Source of the DNA: Pseudomonas sp. 8Z | GTDB taxonomy: Bacteria > Pseudomonadota > Gammaproteobacteria > Pseudomonadales > Pseudomonadaceae | NCBI RefSeq assembly: GCF_902506535.1 | Contig: NZ_LR733826.1 | Coordinates: 651,079-715,078 of the forward strand | Reading direction: 5' to 3' | Length of the DNA: 64,000 nucleotides | Shown here: one piece after another, positions 34,504-44,710 of the stretch | Layout of the letters: the number at the start of each line of letters is the position of its first letter | Position numbering within the stretch: position 1 is the stretch's first letter | The notes under the pieces: model-generated | Seen by the model: the letters and a program-made list of their open reading frames with translations, nothing else | Told to the model about the DNA's origin: nothing | The model's database searches: none | Translations under genes and position numbers: made by a program

Positions 34504-36186
34504 TCAGATGCGGAATTGACGCACTAGCGCGTTGAGGCGATCGCCCAAACCCGCCAGACTGCGCGCCGTTAGCGCCCCTTGCTCGGTTTCACTGGCGACG
34601 CTGTCAACAGCACCGGCGATCTGGTGCACGCTGCGATTGATCTCTTCTGCCACCGCCGTTTGCTCTTCTGCAGCACTAGCGATCTGCGCATTCATCGCAT
34701 TGATGGTAGCGATTAATTGCGCAATGGCATCCAGCGAAACACCCGCCTTATTCGCCTGTTCGCTAGTCAGTTCACCGGCATCGCTGGAACGACGCATAGC
34801 CGTAACAGCCCCGCGTGTACCTTGCTGCAGACGATCGATCATGCCCTGAATTTCCTGTGTGCTTTGCTGCGTACGGCTAGCTAGAGCACGTACTTCGTCA
34901 GCAACCACGGCGAACCCCCTCCCAGCCTCGCCAGCACGGGCCGCCTCGATGGCCGCATTGAGTGCCAACAAGTTGGTCTGCTCGGCAATGGAGCGGATCA
35001 CGTCGAGAACACTGACAATCGACTGTACGTCTTGTTGCAAACTATCGAGAGAAACGCCACCACTGCGGATATCTGCCACTAGTGCGTGAATGCTCTGAAT
35101 GCTGCCATCAACGACGCGCTTGGCCTCCTGGCCCTCATGGTCGGTCTGCTGGGCTGCTTCGGCAGCACCCTGCGCGCTTTTGGCAACTTCCTGAGCGGCG
35201 GCTGACATCTCATTGATAGCCGTGGCGACCTGATCGGTTTCATGACGCTGCTGTGCCATCGCCTGTTCGGAACGCTGGGCTTGGGCAGAAACCTGGCCGA
35301 CCAACTCGGTAAGCTGGCCAGTCATTTCTGCAATTTGCCGTACCAGGCCATGGATCTTCTCGACAAAGCGATTGAAGGAACCGGACAGTTGGCCCAGTTC
35401 ATCCTGGCTGGCGATCGGTAGACGGCGCGTCAGATCGCCCTCTCCTGCAGCGATATCATCTAGATTATTTTTGATCTGCAACAGTGGCCGTAAAAAGGCA
35501 TTGCCCAGCCAAACACCGACTACCCCAAAGATCACCAGCAACACGGCTGCCACAATCAAAATACTGGTGAGGATTGTATTGATACGCCTGTCGATGGCTG
35601 CCTGCACCTCCGCGACCTGAGCCTCGACCCCATCGAGATTGAGCGCAGTACCCAAGGCCATATCCCATTTGGGGAGGTAGTAGCTGTACGCAAGCTTAGG
35701 CACTTGCACCGCTTCGTTACCCGGCAAAGGTGAGGAATAGTTGACGAAGTACGTGTTGTTCTTCGCGACATTGACCAACTCGCGATTGATGTACACGCCA
35801 TTCACATCACGCCGATCATTCAAACTCTTGCCGACATCCACTGGACTGTCGCTGCGAAACAAGCGCACTACGTTGGAGTCATGACCAAAGAAATAGCCAT
35901 CACTGCCGTACTTGATCTTGGAGAGGATAGCGATAGCCTGCTCACGGCTGGCCATATCCCCCTGACTGGCATTGTCGTAGAGATTCTTAACTGCGCCGAC
36001 AGCGATCTGAATGTAGCTTTGCAGCTCACTGCGCTTGCCTTCCAGTAAACGCTCACGCGTCTCAGCGACCTCGCCCTCAGCCAAGCTCTGCAGCACTTTG
36101 GCAGCCGTCCCGCTCAACACCAGCGCAAACAGTATCACTGGCAATAGAGCCAACAGTATTACCTTGGTCTTCAATGTCAGGCGCAT
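34504..36186 (-). CDS. Methyl-accepting chemotaxis protein with single Cache domain
   Basis: A 560-residue transmembrane chemoreceptor: first membrane helix at 8-30, a periplasmic Cache-type sensor ([16 protein letters not shown] and [20 protein letters not shown]), second helix near 200-220, HAMP, and a signalling domain with the hairpin tip [35 protein letters not shown]. Ligand unknown; this sensor type often binds short organic acids. The ATG at 36186 is used because it places the first helix normally. Confidence 0.93.
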   Translation of the reverse strand: MRLTLKTKVILLALLPVILFALVLSGTAAKVLQSLAEGEVAETRERLLEGKRSELQSYIQIAVGAVKNLYDNASQGDMASREQAIAILSKIKYGSDGYFFGHDSNVVRLFRSDSPVDVGKSLNDRRDVNGVYINRELVNVAKNNTYFVNYSSPLPGNEAVQVPKLAYSYYLPKWDMALGTALNLDGVEAQVAEVQAAIDRRINTILTSILIVAAVLLVIFGVVGVWLGNAFLRPLLQIKNNLDDIAAGEGDLTRRLPIASQDELGQLSGSFNRFVEKIHGLVRQIAEMTGQLTELVGQVSAQAQRSEQAMAQQRHETDQVATAINEMSAAAQEVAKSAQGAAEAAQQTDHEGQEAKRVVDGSIQSIHALVADIRSGGVSLDSLQQDVQSIVSVLDVIRSIAEQTNLLALNAAIEAARAGEAGRGFAVVADEVRALASRTQQSTQEIQGMIDRLQQGTRGAVTAMRRSSDAGELTSEQANKAGVSLDAIAQLIATINAMNAQIASAAEEQTAVAEEINRSVHQIAGAVDSVASETEQGALTARSLAGLGDRLNALVRQFRI

Positions 36187-36214
36187 TCTTATTGTCCTCT
36201 TGGTCAGGCAGACA

Positions 36215-36251
36215 CAAAAAACGGAGCTACCACGTCTATCGGCAGCTCCGT
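36215..36251 (-). terminator. Terminator between the antiporter and chemoreceptor genes
   Basis: ACGGAGCT and AGCTCCGT pair around a 15-base loop, and on the minus strand a run of T follows the stem. It ends the antiporter transcript upstream of the chemoreceptor gene. Confidence 0.85.
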
Positions 36252-36303
36252 CCAAGAGTTAAGCGACCTCCAAGCAGAGGTAATTTAACGGCGGGGCCCA
36301 CCT

Positions 36304-37623
36304 TTACAGCAGCATAGCGGCGGCCCAACCGAACGCCAGCAGAGGCAGATTGTAATGCAAGAAAGTGGGCACCACGCTATCCCAGATGTGGCTATGCTGG
36401 CCATCGACATTCAGCCCTGCGGTCGGCCCCAGTGTCGAGTCCGAGGCAGGAGATCCCGCATCACCCAGGGCTCCAGCGGTGCCAACGATGCAGACGGTGG
36501 CTAACGGGCTGAAACCGAGCTGCATAGCCAGTGGGACGAAGATGGCCGCGATGATAGGCACCGTGGAAAAAGACGAGCCGATGCCCATGGTGATCAGCAG
36601 CCCGACCAACAACATCAACAACGCACCAACAGCCTTATTGTGGCCGATCAGCTCGACTGCACCGTCAACTAACGCCGTCACATCGCCGGTTGCCTTCATC
36701 ACTTCAGCAAAACCAGCCGCCGCAATCATGATGAAACCGATCATGGCCATCATCTTCATACCTTCAGTGAACAGGCTGTCCGCCTCTCGCCAGCGCACTA
36801 CACCAGACACCGAGAAGATGACGAAGCCCACCAACGCACCAACAATCATCGAATCCAGCCAGAGCTGTACAACAAAAGCAGCCGCGATGGCGATACCTGC
36901 CACCAGCAGACTCATGGGGTTGTATTGCGTCTTTACACGCTCGGCCTGCTGGATACTCTCCAGATCGTAAACACGCTTGCCTCGATAGCTAAAAAATACC
37001 GCGACCAACAATCCACACAACATGCCTAGAGCCGGAATCGTCATAGCATGGGTGATGTTCACCCCCGTCACGTCACCACCAGCGCGCGCGACGTTATCCA
37101 GGAGGATTTCATTGAGAAAAATGCTGCCAAAACCGACAGGCAGAAACATATATGGGGTAACCAACCCGAAAGTCAGTACGCACGCGACCAGACGCCGATC
37201 CGACTGCTGCTTGCTCATCACATAAAGTAGCGGCGGAACCAACAACGGGATAAATGCGATATGGATGGGCAGGATGTTTTGCGAAGCGATGGCCACAAGT
37301 AACAGCAATACGATCATCACCCACTTGAGCACGCTACCGGCATCATCCTTCTGACCACCAACCAACCCTAACGCTTTATCGGTCAGCGCATGGGCCAAAC
37401 CGGACTTGGCAATGGCGACAGCAAAGGCCCCCAACAGCGCGTAGGACAACGCAACCGTTGCGCCACCTCCCAGCCCCCGATTGAAAGCCGACAACGTCGC
37501 TTCAATCCCCAGACCTCCCAGCCACCCACCGGCTAATGCGCCGATGATAAGAGCAACAACTACATGAACCCGACAGAGGCTCAGGGCCAGCATGATGCCA
37601 ACCGCAGCGATTACAGCGTTCAT
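36304..37623 (-). CDS. Na+/H+ antiporter family transporter (NhaC/YuiF-like)
   Basis: A 439-residue membrane protein with about eleven to twelve helices. Characteristic segments include [21 protein letters not shown] and [20 protein letters not shown], with [22 protein letters not shown] near the end. Members exchange sodium for protons or take up organic acids; the substrate is uncertain. The ATG at 37623 has GGAGG upstream. It is followed by a terminator before the chemoreceptor gene. Confidence 0.88.
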   Translation of the reverse strand: MNAVIAAVGIMLALSLCRVHVVVALIIGALAGGWLGGLGIEATLSAFNRGLGGGATVALSYALLGAFAVAIAKSGLAHALTDKALGLVGGQKDDAGSVLKWVMIVLLLLVAIASQNILPIHIAFIPLLVPPLLYVMSKQQSDRRLVACVLTFGLVTPYMFLPVGFGSIFLNEILLDNVARAGGDVTGVNITHAMTIPALGMLCGLLVAVFFSYRGKRVYDLESIQQAERVKTQYNPMSLLVAGIAIAAAFVVQLWLDSMIVGALVGFVIFSVSGVVRWREADSLFTEGMKMMAMIGFIMIAAAGFAEVMKATGDVTALVDGAVELIGHNKAVGALLMLLVGLLITMGIGSSFSTVPIIAAIFVPLAMQLGFSPLATVCIVGTAGALGDAGSPASDSTLGPTAGLNVDGQHSHIWDSVVPTFLHYNLPLLAFGWAAAMLL

Positions 37624-37870
37624 AAAAAGCCTCCAGCATTCCAAATGCGGCTATCGACCGCAAAAAGCGGCGTACTCTGCCGAATCTGACTACACATGTC
37701 AAAACGGCCAGTTCCTCTGCAAATAATCCACTTTCAGCAATATCGAAGGCTGCATGACGACAGGCTTTGAAGTGATAAACCAATGCAGTTGCAACGAGAG
37801 GGAAGCCCTGTGCCTTGCCTGACGTTCGGCACTGTTCTAGCGTGCGTGATTTCTGTAGGAGAGAAACGGT

Positions 37871-38171
37871 ATGTTGACCATCGCATTGGTCGCGGGCTCT
37901 AGCCGCAACAATGGCCAATCAGGAAAGTCGCGCGTTTTCTCGGTCAACGTCTGACCGCACTCGGCCACACAAGCCAATCGAGCACTAGCATCATCGATCT
38001 GAGCATCACCCCCTGCCGCTCTGGCATGCAGATGACGGAGCCCCATGTAAGCTCGATCGACAGCAACAGGCTGCCGCCGATGCAGTGGCGATAATTGCTC
38101 CAGAGAGGAATGGCATGACCTGCCCGGCGGTCAAGAATTTCTTCATCCCAACCTTTACCAATAGCATGTGA
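37871..38171 (+). pseudogene. NADPH-dependent FMN reductase, degraded
   Basis: The start LTIALVAGSSRNNGQSGK is the flavin-binding N terminus of this family, preceded by a good ribosome site. One base is missing near 37925, after which the family sequence (VARFLGQRLTALGH) continues in another frame. A later shift leads to AAADAVAIIAPERNGMTCPAVKNFF near the end, the conserved APEWNGM-type loop. The middle is shortened. It cannot give a working protein. Confidence 0.75.
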
Positions 38172-38174
38172 CCG

Positions 38175-39488
38175 TCAGCGACGTGGCAAAGTGATCATCA
38201 CTCTCAGCCCGCCTAGCGGGCTGTCTTGCAAAGCAATCGCGCCTCCCCAGGCTTCGACGATATCGCGCACAATCCCCAAACCCAAACCATGACCCGCAAC
38301 CTGCTCATCCAGGCGGGTGCCACGCCCCAGAACATCTTCACGTCGTGCGGGTTCGATCCCCGGACCATCATCATCAATATGGATCTGCAACGTGCTGCTC
38401 TGCTCGACCAGCTCTAACTGTACACGGCTATCAGCCCACTTACAGGCGTTGTCCAACAAATTGCCCAGCAGTTCCAGCACATCTTCACGGTCACGTTGCA
38501 CAACCAAACCATCAGGGGCTTTCCACTCAAGGTTGAGAGCATGTTCATGAATCATCGCCAAAGTAGCGAACAATCCCGGCAACTCCTGAGCGCAATCGAA
38601 GCGTGCACCAGGCAACACCTCTCCAGCCAGCCGTGCACGCCCCAGCTCACGACTCAAGCGCTGTTCGATCTGTTCTAGCTGCTCTCGTAGCGTGGCGCGT
38701 AGTTCAGGGTAGGCGCTCAATTCATTGCGCCCCGCCACACTTATCAATACGGCGAGCGGCGTCTTCAATGCGTGACCGAGATTACCCAACGCATTACGTG
38801 AGCGTTTGAGTGTCTCCTCGGTATGAGCGAGCAAATGATTGATCTGCGCCACCAATGGCTCCAACTCTTCAGGCACCTGAGCATCCAGCTCACTACGCTG
38901 CCCTTGCTGCAACTGGGCAATCTGCTGGCGTACTTGCTCCAGAGGCCTCAACGCGCGTCGCACCGTATAGCGCTGAGCAATGAGGATCAGTAATAGTGCC
39001 GCCCCGCCCATCCCCAATCCCAGCCATTGCATGCGCCGAAAACCTTGCAGAATCGGCGCATAGTCCTGTGCCACACTGATCGTAAGATTCTCTCCATAAC
39101 GCCGGTAATCAGCACGATAGACCAGCAAACGCTGCTCCTGCGGGCCGTCGCCCAGTTCGGAATGCATGCCTGGATCATCGGGTTTAAGCAGCTCGCGATC
39201 CCACAATGATCGCGAACGCCAAGTCTGATCGGGGAAATCAATACGGAAATAATGCCCGGAGAATTGCCGCTGAAAGGACGGATCAAGGCGCCGCTCGTCC
39301 AACTGCACCCCAGCTGGGCCACGCTCCAGAGCGGCGAGCAGCCCCTGAGCTTCATCCTGAAGGTCATCTTCGAGGTAAGCACGAAGGCCACGGTCAAATA
39401 CCCATAAGCTCGCTTGCGCCAGTACCAGACCAACAACCAGCAAGGCGCCGGCAAGCCCCAGACTCAGACGCCGTTGAATCGACTTCAC
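38175..39488 (-). CDS. Sensor histidine kinase
   Basis: A 437-residue inner-membrane kinase: membrane helices near residues 8-28 and 163-182, a periplasmic sensor of about 130 residues with an acidic start (YLEDDLQDE), a HAMP region, a phospho-acceptor His in [10 protein letters not shown], and ATP-binding boxes [16 protein letters not shown] and GHGLGLGIV. Signal unknown. Its start overlaps the response regulator gene by four bases. It is the last gene of the PepSY-PepSY-regulator-kinase operon, an arrangement resembling bqs/carRS-type loci of P. aeruginosa. Confidence 0.92.
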   Translation of the reverse strand: MKSIQRRLSLGLAGALLVVGLVLAQASLWVFDRGLRAYLEDDLQDEAQGLLAALERGPAGVQLDERRLDPSFQRQFSGHYFRIDFPDQTWRSRSLWDRELLKPDDPGMHSELGDGPQEQRLLVYRADYRRYGENLTISVAQDYAPILQGFRRMQWLGLGMGGAALLLILIAQRYTVRRALRPLEQVRQQIAQLQQGQRSELDAQVPEELEPLVAQINHLLAHTEETLKRSRNALGNLGHALKTPLAVLISVAGRNELSAYPELRATLREQLEQIEQRLSRELGRARLAGEVLPGARFDCAQELPGLFATLAMIHEHALNLEWKAPDGLVVQRDREDVLELLGNLLDNACKWADSRVQLELVEQSSTLQIHIDDDGPGIEPARREDVLGRGTRLDEQVAGHGLGLGIVRDIVEAWGGAIALQDSPLGGLRVMITLPRR

Positions 39489-40153
39489 CCACGCTCTCCG
39501 GTGAAGCGATAGCCCTGACCACGCCGGGTCTCGATCACCTCTCGCCCCAGCTTGCCGCGCAGACGATTGACATGCACTTCGATCACGTTGGAATCACGTT
39601 CGGTCTCGCCATCATACAGATGGTCAGCCAGGTGGCTCTTGGACAGAATCTGCCCAGGATGCAGCATGAAATAACGCAGCAGACGAAACTCGGCGGCCGT
39701 CAGATCGATGTTCTGCCCCCCGGAACTAACGCACTGGCGGCTTTCGTCCAGTTGCAGACCTGCGGCTTCAAGCTGCGGCTGATTGGCCAGGCCATGCGCG
39801 CGGCGCAAAAGTGCCTGGATGCGCAATGCCAGCTCTTCGGGGTGGAAGGGTTTGGTCAGGTAATCGTCGGCCCCCGCTTTCAGGCCTTCGATACGCTCAG
39901 CCCATGAACCACGAGCAGTAAGCACCAGCACCGGCGTGGTCAGGCCGCACGCTCGCCACTCTTGCAGCACCTCCAGCCCGGGCTTGCCAGGCAGACCAAG
40001 ATCCAGAATGATCAGGTCATAAGGCTCCGTCGCCCCTTGATAAGCCGCATCTCGACCATCGGCCAGCCAGTCAACAGCATATCCCTGCCGTGTGAGACTG
40101 GCCGTGAGCTCGTCGGCCAACGGCACATGATCCTCAACCAAAAGCAGCCGCAT
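39485..40153 (-). CDS. OmpR/PhoP-family response regulator
   Basis: A 222-residue regulator with a receiver domain (acidic pair in LLVEDH, phospho-acceptor Asp51 in [10 protein letters not shown], Lys in YLTKPFH) and a C-terminal winged helix ([27 protein letters not shown]). It overlaps both the kinase gene and the PepSY gene by short stop/start overlaps, indicating coupled translation. Targets probably include its own operon. Confidence 0.93.
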   Translation of the reverse strand: MRLLLVEDHVPLADELTASLTRQGYAVDWLADGRDAAYQGATEPYDLIILDLGLPGKPGLEVLQEWRACGLTTPVLVLTARGSWAERIEGLKAGADDYLTKPFHPEELALRIQALLRRAHGLANQPQLEAAGLQLDESRQCVSSGGQNIDLTAAEFRLLRYFMLHPGQILSKSHLADHLYDGETERDSNVIEVHVNRLRGKLGREVIETRRGQGYRFTGERG

Positions 40154-40467
40154 CAGTCGTCTTCCTCATCCTTCAAGATTTTCCCATTGCGAGCGTCCAG
40201 TTCGATCTCACGTACCACGCCCGATGGCGTGAGGATCTCGACTTCGTAAACCAGTACGCCATCCTCCTCTTCGAGCTCAGCCTCCAGCAGAGTGGAGCCA
40301 GGGTGCTGCTGCTCCAGCTCTTTCATCATCTGCTCGAAGGGCAGGATGACTCCTTCGCGTCGTAGACGCAGGGCTTCGTCCTGGTTGAGGTCACGCGCGA
40401 CGCTCGGTACAGCACTCAGGGCGCCTAGCACTAAAGTCAGGATGGAGAGGATACGGATACTACTCAT
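40153..40467 (-). CDS. PepSY-domain periplasmic protein, second copy
   Basis: A 104-residue protein with a signal peptide (start [24 protein letters not shown]) followed by a PepSY domain ([27 protein letters not shown] then [26 protein letters not shown]). It resembles the adjacent PepSY protein and probably arose by duplication. An acidic cluster (EDEEDD region at the C terminus) could bind cations. The ATG at 40467 overlaps the stop of the first PepSY gene. Confidence 0.88.
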   Translation of the reverse strand: MSSIRILSILTLVLGALSAVPSVARDLNQDEALRLRREGVILPFEQMMKELEQQHPGSTLLEAELEEEDGVLVYEVEILTPSGVVREIELDARNGKILKDEEDD

Positions 40468-40775
40468 CAGTCGTCCTGGTGATGCTTGAGAATGGCGCCT
40501 GTGCTGGCATCGAGCTCCAGATCCCATTGCACGCCCTGAGCGTCGCGCAATTCAATCTGATAGATGTAGCGACCATATTCGTCTTCCAGCTCGGTTTCTT
40601 CGATGCGGCCACCCGGATGTTGAGCCAAGGCCAGTTCGTTAAGCTGCTCGAACGACTTGATGGTGCCGGCGTCACGCAACCGCAGCGCCTCGTCCGGCCC
40701 CAGATCACGGGCTTGGGCAATGGTAACGGTGCCAATGAATACGGCAAAGGCCAGAAGTAAGATCGAAGGTTTCAT
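40467..40775 (-). CDS. PepSY-domain periplasmic protein, first copy
   Basis: A 102-residue protein with a signal peptide ending near AQA and a PepSY domain (EALRLRDAGTIKSFEQLNELALAQHPG, IYQIELRDAQGVQWDLELDASTGAILK). It is the first gene of a four-gene operon with a second PepSY protein, a response regulator and a histidine kinase. Such periplasmic PepSY proteins accompany several cation-responsive two-component systems in Pseudomonas; a sensing or buffering role is inference. Confidence 0.88.
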   Translation of the reverse strand: MKPSILLLAFAVFIGTVTIAQARDLGPDEALRLRDAGTIKSFEQLNELALAQHPGGRIEETELEDEYGRYIYQIELRDAQGVQWDLELDASTGAILKHHQDD

Positions 40776-40929
40776 ACATAAGCTCCATCGGCTAATTAAG
40801 ATGGAACCACTCTATGAGGTAGCACTTAATTCAAGCTGAATCATCGCCAATGCACTCCCATTCATGGGGTGAAGCCACTTGGCCCTGGCCTCCGGCATTC
40901 TATAATCGCCAGCTTGCCGAGCGGAGAGC

Positions 40930-42012
40930 ATGATGAGCGCGATACAGATCAAATCCCCTGCCCTGACTATCAAGGCCGGGCATCGAGCCCTGGCCCGTAT
41001 CCGCAACCAAGGCCTGAGCCCACAGGATGTCGGCATTCTGCCGGGCGCTGCCGGAGGCCCGAAAGGGTTGGGCATCCAGGGATTGGATCTGGCCCTGTTC
41101 GGCGATTGGCTCGCGCGCGCACCTCGCGAGCGCGCGCTGATAGGTGCCTCGATTGGTTCCTGGCGATTCGCAAGCGCCTGTCTACCCGACCCAACTGCAG
41201 GTATCCGCCGTCTGGGCGAGCTTTACACCTCACAGCGCTTCGCCAAGGGCGTAAGCATGGCAGAGGTGTCCAGCAGTTGCAGGCGCATGCTTGAGGAGTT
41301 GCTGGAAGATCAGGACGCCAGCATCATCGGCAACCCTCATTACCGCCTGCATATCGTCGTGGTTAAAAGCCATGGCCTGCTGCAGCATGACCACCGCGGC
41401 AAGCTGAGCCTGGGCCTGTCTTCGGTGATCGGCAATAACCTGTTGGCCAGACAGCGTCTGGCACGCCATTTCGATCGCATCATCCTGCACGACGCTCGCC
41501 AGTTACCACCTCTTGAGCAGCTCAATGACTTTCGCTCGCACTTCCATACGCTGACCGCGGAAAACCTGCGCCACGCTCTGCTGGCTTCTGGATCAATTCC
41601 AATGATCATGGAGGCGATTCGTGAGATTCCCGGACTGCAACCGGGCGTCTATCGCGATGGTGGCCTGCTCGACTACCACCTCGACCTGCCCTACCACGGC
41701 GAAGACATCGTGCTCTACCCGCACTTCACTGATCGAGTGATACCGGGCTGGTTTGACAAGAGCATGCCCTGGCGTCGTGGTGACCGCATTCGCCTGCAGG
41801 ATGTCGTGTTGCTTGCTCCGTCACGCGAATATCTGGCAAGTCTGCCGCACGGCAAACTGCCGGATCGCACGGACTTCAAACGCTACCTGGGTAATGACGC
41901 TGGGCGCGAACGTTATTGGCGCCAGGCCATGGCCGAAAGCGTCAGGCTGGGTGACGAGTTTCTCGAGCTGGTCGAGAGTGGCCGCCTTGCAGAACGCCTT
42001 CAACCACTCTGA
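40930..42012 (+). CDS. Patatin-like phospholipase
   Basis: A 360-residue patatin-family protein. The nucleophile serine is near residue 74 in LIGASIGSWRF (G-x-S-x-G), the glycine-rich oxyanion loop is PGAAGGPKGLG near residue 40, and the catalytic Asp lies in YRDGGLLDYH near 237. No signal peptide is seen, so it is probably cytoplasmic or membrane-peripheral and acts on lipids. GGAGAGC precedes the ATG. It is divergent from the PepSY operon. Confidence 0.88.
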   Translation: MMSAIQIKSPALTIKAGHRALARIRNQGLSPQDVGILPGAAGGPKGLGIQGLDLALFGDWLARAPRERALIGASIGSWRFASACLPDPTAGIRRLGELYTSQRFAKGVSMAEVSSSCRRMLEELLEDQDASIIGNPHYRLHIVVVKSHGLLQHDHRGKLSLGLSSVIGNNLLARQRLARHFDRIILHDARQLPPLEQLNDFRSHFHTLTAENLRHALLASGSIPMIMEAIREIPGLQPGVYRDGGLLDYHLDLPYHGEDIVLYPHFTDRVIPGWFDKSMPWRRGDRIRLQDVVLLAPSREYLASLPHGKLPDRTDFKRYLGNDAGRERYWRQAMAESVRLGDEFLELVESGRLAERLQPL

Positions 42013-42130
42013 TGTCAGCAGAAGTGCTCAACTTGTAGTGCTGCCGTGATAAGGCGGCCACCGTGTCAGACCTGCTAAACTGTGCGACTCAACGCCAGTC
42101 AGGCGGAATCATTTACGCGAGCGCTGTTCA

Positions 42131-42487
42131 GTGGAATTGTTCAAAGAGTTCATCTTCGAGGCGGCCCATCGCCTGCCGCACGTACCGCAAGGGCACAAAT
42201 GTGGTCGACTGCACGGCCACTCCTTCCGAGTCGCCATCCATATCGAAGGTGAAGTCGACCCCTATACCGGCTGGATTCGCGACTTCTCCGAGATCAAGGC
42301 GATCTTCAAGCCGATCTATGAACAGCTCGACCACAACTACCTGAACGAGATCCCCGGCCTGGAGAACCCAACCAGCGAAGTGCTGGCCAAGTGGATCTGG
42401 CAACAGGTCAAACCGTTGCTGCCAGAACTATCGCGAGTGCGTATCCACGAAACCTGCACCAGCGGTTGCGAATACCGCGGCGATTGA
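42131..42487 (+). CDS. 6-carboxytetrahydropterin synthase (QueD)
   Basis: A 118-residue QueD/PTPS enzyme of queuosine biosynthesis, converting dihydroneopterin triphosphate to 6-carboxytetrahydropterin. The zinc histidines are His13, His28 and His30 (AAHRLPH and CGRLHGHSF), with catalytic Cys24 in GHKCGRLHG and the C-terminal [14 protein letters not shown] segment. The start is a GTG at 42131. A strong terminator follows. Confidence 0.93.
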   Translation: MELFKEFIFEAAHRLPHVPQGHKCGRLHGHSFRVAIHIEGEVDPYTGWIRDFSEIKAIFKPIYEQLDHNYLNEIPGLENPTSEVLAKWIWQQVKPLLPELSRVRIHETCTSGCEYRGD

Positions 42488-42505
42488 TCAGCACGCCAAA
42501 ACACC

Positions 42506-42534
42506 AAAGGCCACCTTCGAGGTGGCCTTTTTAT
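42506..42534 (+). terminator. Terminator after queD
   Basis: AAAGGCCACC and GGTGGCCTTT pair around TTCGA, followed by a T-rich run. Confidence 0.92.
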
Positions 42535-42621
42535 TGGTTCAACGCGCCTGAACCTAGTGCGACATCACAGATTATGCCGCCTTGGTCTGCTTCTCGTCAG
42601 ACCTTTCCAGCGCGCAAAGAA

Positions 42622-42655
42622 GAAACCCCAGACCGCTTGCGCGATCTGGGGTTTC
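42622..42655 (-). terminator. rRNA-operon-type terminator
   Basis: GAAACCCCAGA and TCTGGGGTTTC pair around a 12-base loop, with TTCTTT following on the minus strand. It lies just downstream of the 5S rRNA fragment and matches the position of an rrn terminator. Confidence 0.85.
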
Positions 42656-42661
42656 GTATAG

Positions 42662-42767
42662 GAGCTTGACGATGACCTACTCTCACATGGTGAAGCACCA
42701 CACTACCATCGGCGATGCGTCGTTTCACTACTGAGTTCGGGATGGGATCAGGTGGTTCCAACGCTCT
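42662..42767 (-). rRNA. 5S rRNA, 5'-truncated orphan copy
   Basis: Read on the minus strand, the sequence from AGAGCGTTGGAACC through the CCATCCCGAACTCAG loop to GAGAGTAGGTCATCGTCAAG is clear Pseudomonas 5S rRNA. The first 14 or so bases that pair with the 3' end to form helix I are missing and replaced by an unrelated hairpin at 42775. No 23S or 16S sequence lies upstream. It is probably the scar of a deleted or rearranged rRNA operon and unlikely to make a functional 5S. Confidence 0.85.
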
Positions 42768-42774
42768 CCGGCCC

Positions 42775-43160
42775 TCGCTTCGCGAGGGTTCGTTCACTCC
42801 ATCGCCGCTCCAGAGGCCCGCCACGATGGGCCATCCATGGCCCTCCGTGGCTCTCGCGACATCCTGTCGCTCGACCTCTTCCACGACGACTCCGCTCACC
42901 CTCCTGGGCGGGCTCTGCACGCGCCTGAACCAGCAGTAACCCAGAGGCTCTTTGGAGTGGTCTATCAGAATCAAGAGCAGGCGACGCGGCTACTGAGTTA
43001 AACCAATAGTTTCAGGCGCGCGAATGGCCCTTTCAGGAGGGTGAGTGGAATCGTTGTGTAGAGGGTTGAGCGGCATGGATGCCGCGAGAGCTGCGATGGG
43101 CCAGGGATGGCCCTTCGCAGCGTGCCCTCGGAGCAACGATGGAGTGAAACGTAGCGAAGC
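42775..43160. repeat. Diverged inverted repeat next to the 5S fragment
   Basis: The stretch of about 150 bases from about 42796 to 42942 is matched, in inverted orientation, by about 43005 to 43155. Shared blocks include TTCACTCCATCG, GGGCCATCC, CTCTCGCG and CTCACCCTCCTG. The two arms flank a short unrelated centre. Frames open here reflect this repeat and are not genes. Confidence 0.6.
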
Positions 43161-43546
43161 GAAGTAACAGCCGAAGGCTGGCCCGAAGGGCGAGCGAAGC
43201 GAGTAACGAACCCCGGCGAAGCCGGGGCCGGATGGCAGGGCCAAGACCTTTTGCCTTCTTTTGTGGCGTTTGACAAAAGAAGGTCGCCGGGAGGCGAAAC
43301 GGGAGATGTCACCAGAATGCCGATAAGCAGCCTGAACAGCGAAAATAACAGCATATCCACACAAACTTGCCAGTCCGGTGCCAATACTGATTTTCCCAAG
43401 ATTCCGCGAAGAAGCTTTTTATGGGTCCTGGTCGGGGCAGGCGCGATAGCGGATTGGCTAGTGTGTGTTGGCTGTTCGGGGTGTTTTGGGTTTAGCCTGC
43501 CCAGCCCGTCCCTCGAAGAGGCAAAACCGTTGTTGATACCTGAATA
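43161..43546. other. Gene-free stretch with hairpins before the cellulose operon end
   Basis: Holds a CCCCGGC/GCCGGGG hairpin at 43211-43227 and a longer one with CCTTCTTTTGT and ACAAAAGAAGG arms at 43254-43283, typical of Pseudomonas intergenic repeats. A 99-codon plus-strand frame at 43251 overlaps these and has no family match, so it is not called. The hairpins may end the cellulose operon transcript coming from the right. Confidence 0.55.
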
Positions 43547-44701
43547 TTAGTGAGCGCCAGGCTGGTCTGGGCTGGACCAATCTTCGAAGGGCGTCTGCAG
43601 GTCACGCTCGGGAATTTCCCAGATCAACAACCGCGGTGGCGTCTGCTCGAAAGCCGGGCTTTGCAGATAGTCCTTGGCCGCACCATCGAAGCCGCCACCA
43701 TCCTTGGCGAAATTGCCCAGGCTGGTGCCCAGCGCCTGCTCCAGAAAACCGACAAAGTTGGAGTTGCGCGAGAACGAGGTGCCAATCAGCGCCACATTGG
43801 GCAGTTGGCTATCGCCGAAAAGATCCTCGGCCTCCACCCCGGCCGCCTCGTCGAGCGCACTGAATTGCGAGGCCGCCACACGCTCCACTGCCGGTTGCAA
43901 GGCAATAGGCAGCCAATCGATACCCGCCAGCCGCACCAGATCCCCTGGCCGAACCTGTTCGGCGCCAACGCTGCGCGACCATTGTTTGAGCGGGCTTGGC
44001 GTCACGGCGAGCCCTGCAACGGCCTTGGCGACGCGTTGCGCAGCAGCAGCGGCGCCGGTTTCGCTCCAGTGCGTATCGGTGCGCAGATAGGCCGCGCTGC
44101 CCAGCGGCTGCAGCGTAGCGGTCAGATCAAGGGTGGCGATGCCTGCCTGCTGCAGACTGCCCTGCCACTGCGCCACGCGCGGCGCTAACGCTGGCGAGCG
44201 CGGCAGGCCACAGAGCTGCTCAGCCGCGATCCGGCTCTTGTCCGGCACCAACACCACCAGCAGCTCAATACCACGCCCAGCCAACCAGCCGTTGAGCGCC
44301 CGCACCTTGTCGGCGCGGGCCTGCGCATTGTGCTGCGCCTGGGTATGCACTTGCAGCTCGTCGGCCAGAAACAACCAGCCCGGACACCCCTGGCGTACAC
44401 GCGGGCCCAGGTCGCCAATCGCCAGCCAACTGGCCGCCCGCTCAAGATCAGCGGCGCGCTTGGCAAAGGGCACCGCGGTCAGCTCGCGGGCAATACGATG
44501 CGTCACCTCACCACTGCGCACATCGGCCCAGCTCGGCGTTTCGGGCAGCAATTGCACCTTGCCGCTGACCAACATGGCCCAGAGGTTGAACCCCAGACCA
44601 CTGAGCATAAAGGCCAGCATCACCCAGCCAGCCAGTGGGCTCAGGCGAATCATCATGGCGCTGGGCATTACCGGGGCCAGAGACGAGTCTTTCTTCGACA
44701 T
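43547..44701 (-). CDS. AlgJ/AlgX-like SGNH O-acetyltransferase (WssI-like)
   Basis: A 384-residue protein anchored by one N-terminal membrane helix (residues about 20-40) with a periplasmic SGNH-like domain. The active-site elements are DTHWSETG and the serine of LIGTSFSRNSNF, as in AlgJ and AlgX. It probably takes part in transfer of acetyl groups to cellulose with the AlgI- and AlgF-like proteins encoded upstream. The ATG at 44701 is used; a GTG nine bases upstream directly abuts the previous stop. It is the last gene of the operon. Confidence 0.85.
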   Translation of the reverse strand: MSKKDSSLAPVMPSAMMIRLSPLAGWVMLAFMLSGLGFNLWAMLVSGKVQLLPETPSWADVRSGEVTHRIARELTAVPFAKRAADLERAASWLAIGDLGPRVRQGCPGWLFLADELQVHTQAQHNAQARADKVRALNGWLAGRGIELLVVLVPDKSRIAAEQLCGLPRSPALAPRVAQWQGSLQQAGIATLDLTATLQPLGSAAYLRTDTHWSETGAAAAAQRVAKAVAGLAVTPSPLKQWSRSVGAEQVRPGDLVRLAGIDWLPIALQPAVERVAASQFSALDEAAGVEAEDLFGDSQLPNVALIGTSFSRNSNFVGFLEQALGTSLGNFAKDGGGFDGAAKDYLQSPAFEQTPPRLLIWEIPERDLQTPFEDWSSPDQPGAH

Positions 44702-44710
44702 AGACGCCAC

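Noticed and set aside
42597..43399. Several overlapping minus-strand frames in the repeat region
   Set aside because: They translate the 5S fragment and the two arms of the inverted repeat and resemble each other only for that reason.
43251..43550. A 99-codon small protein before the cellulose operon end
   Set aside because: It runs through an intergenic hairpin repeat, has no convincing ribosome site and no family match.
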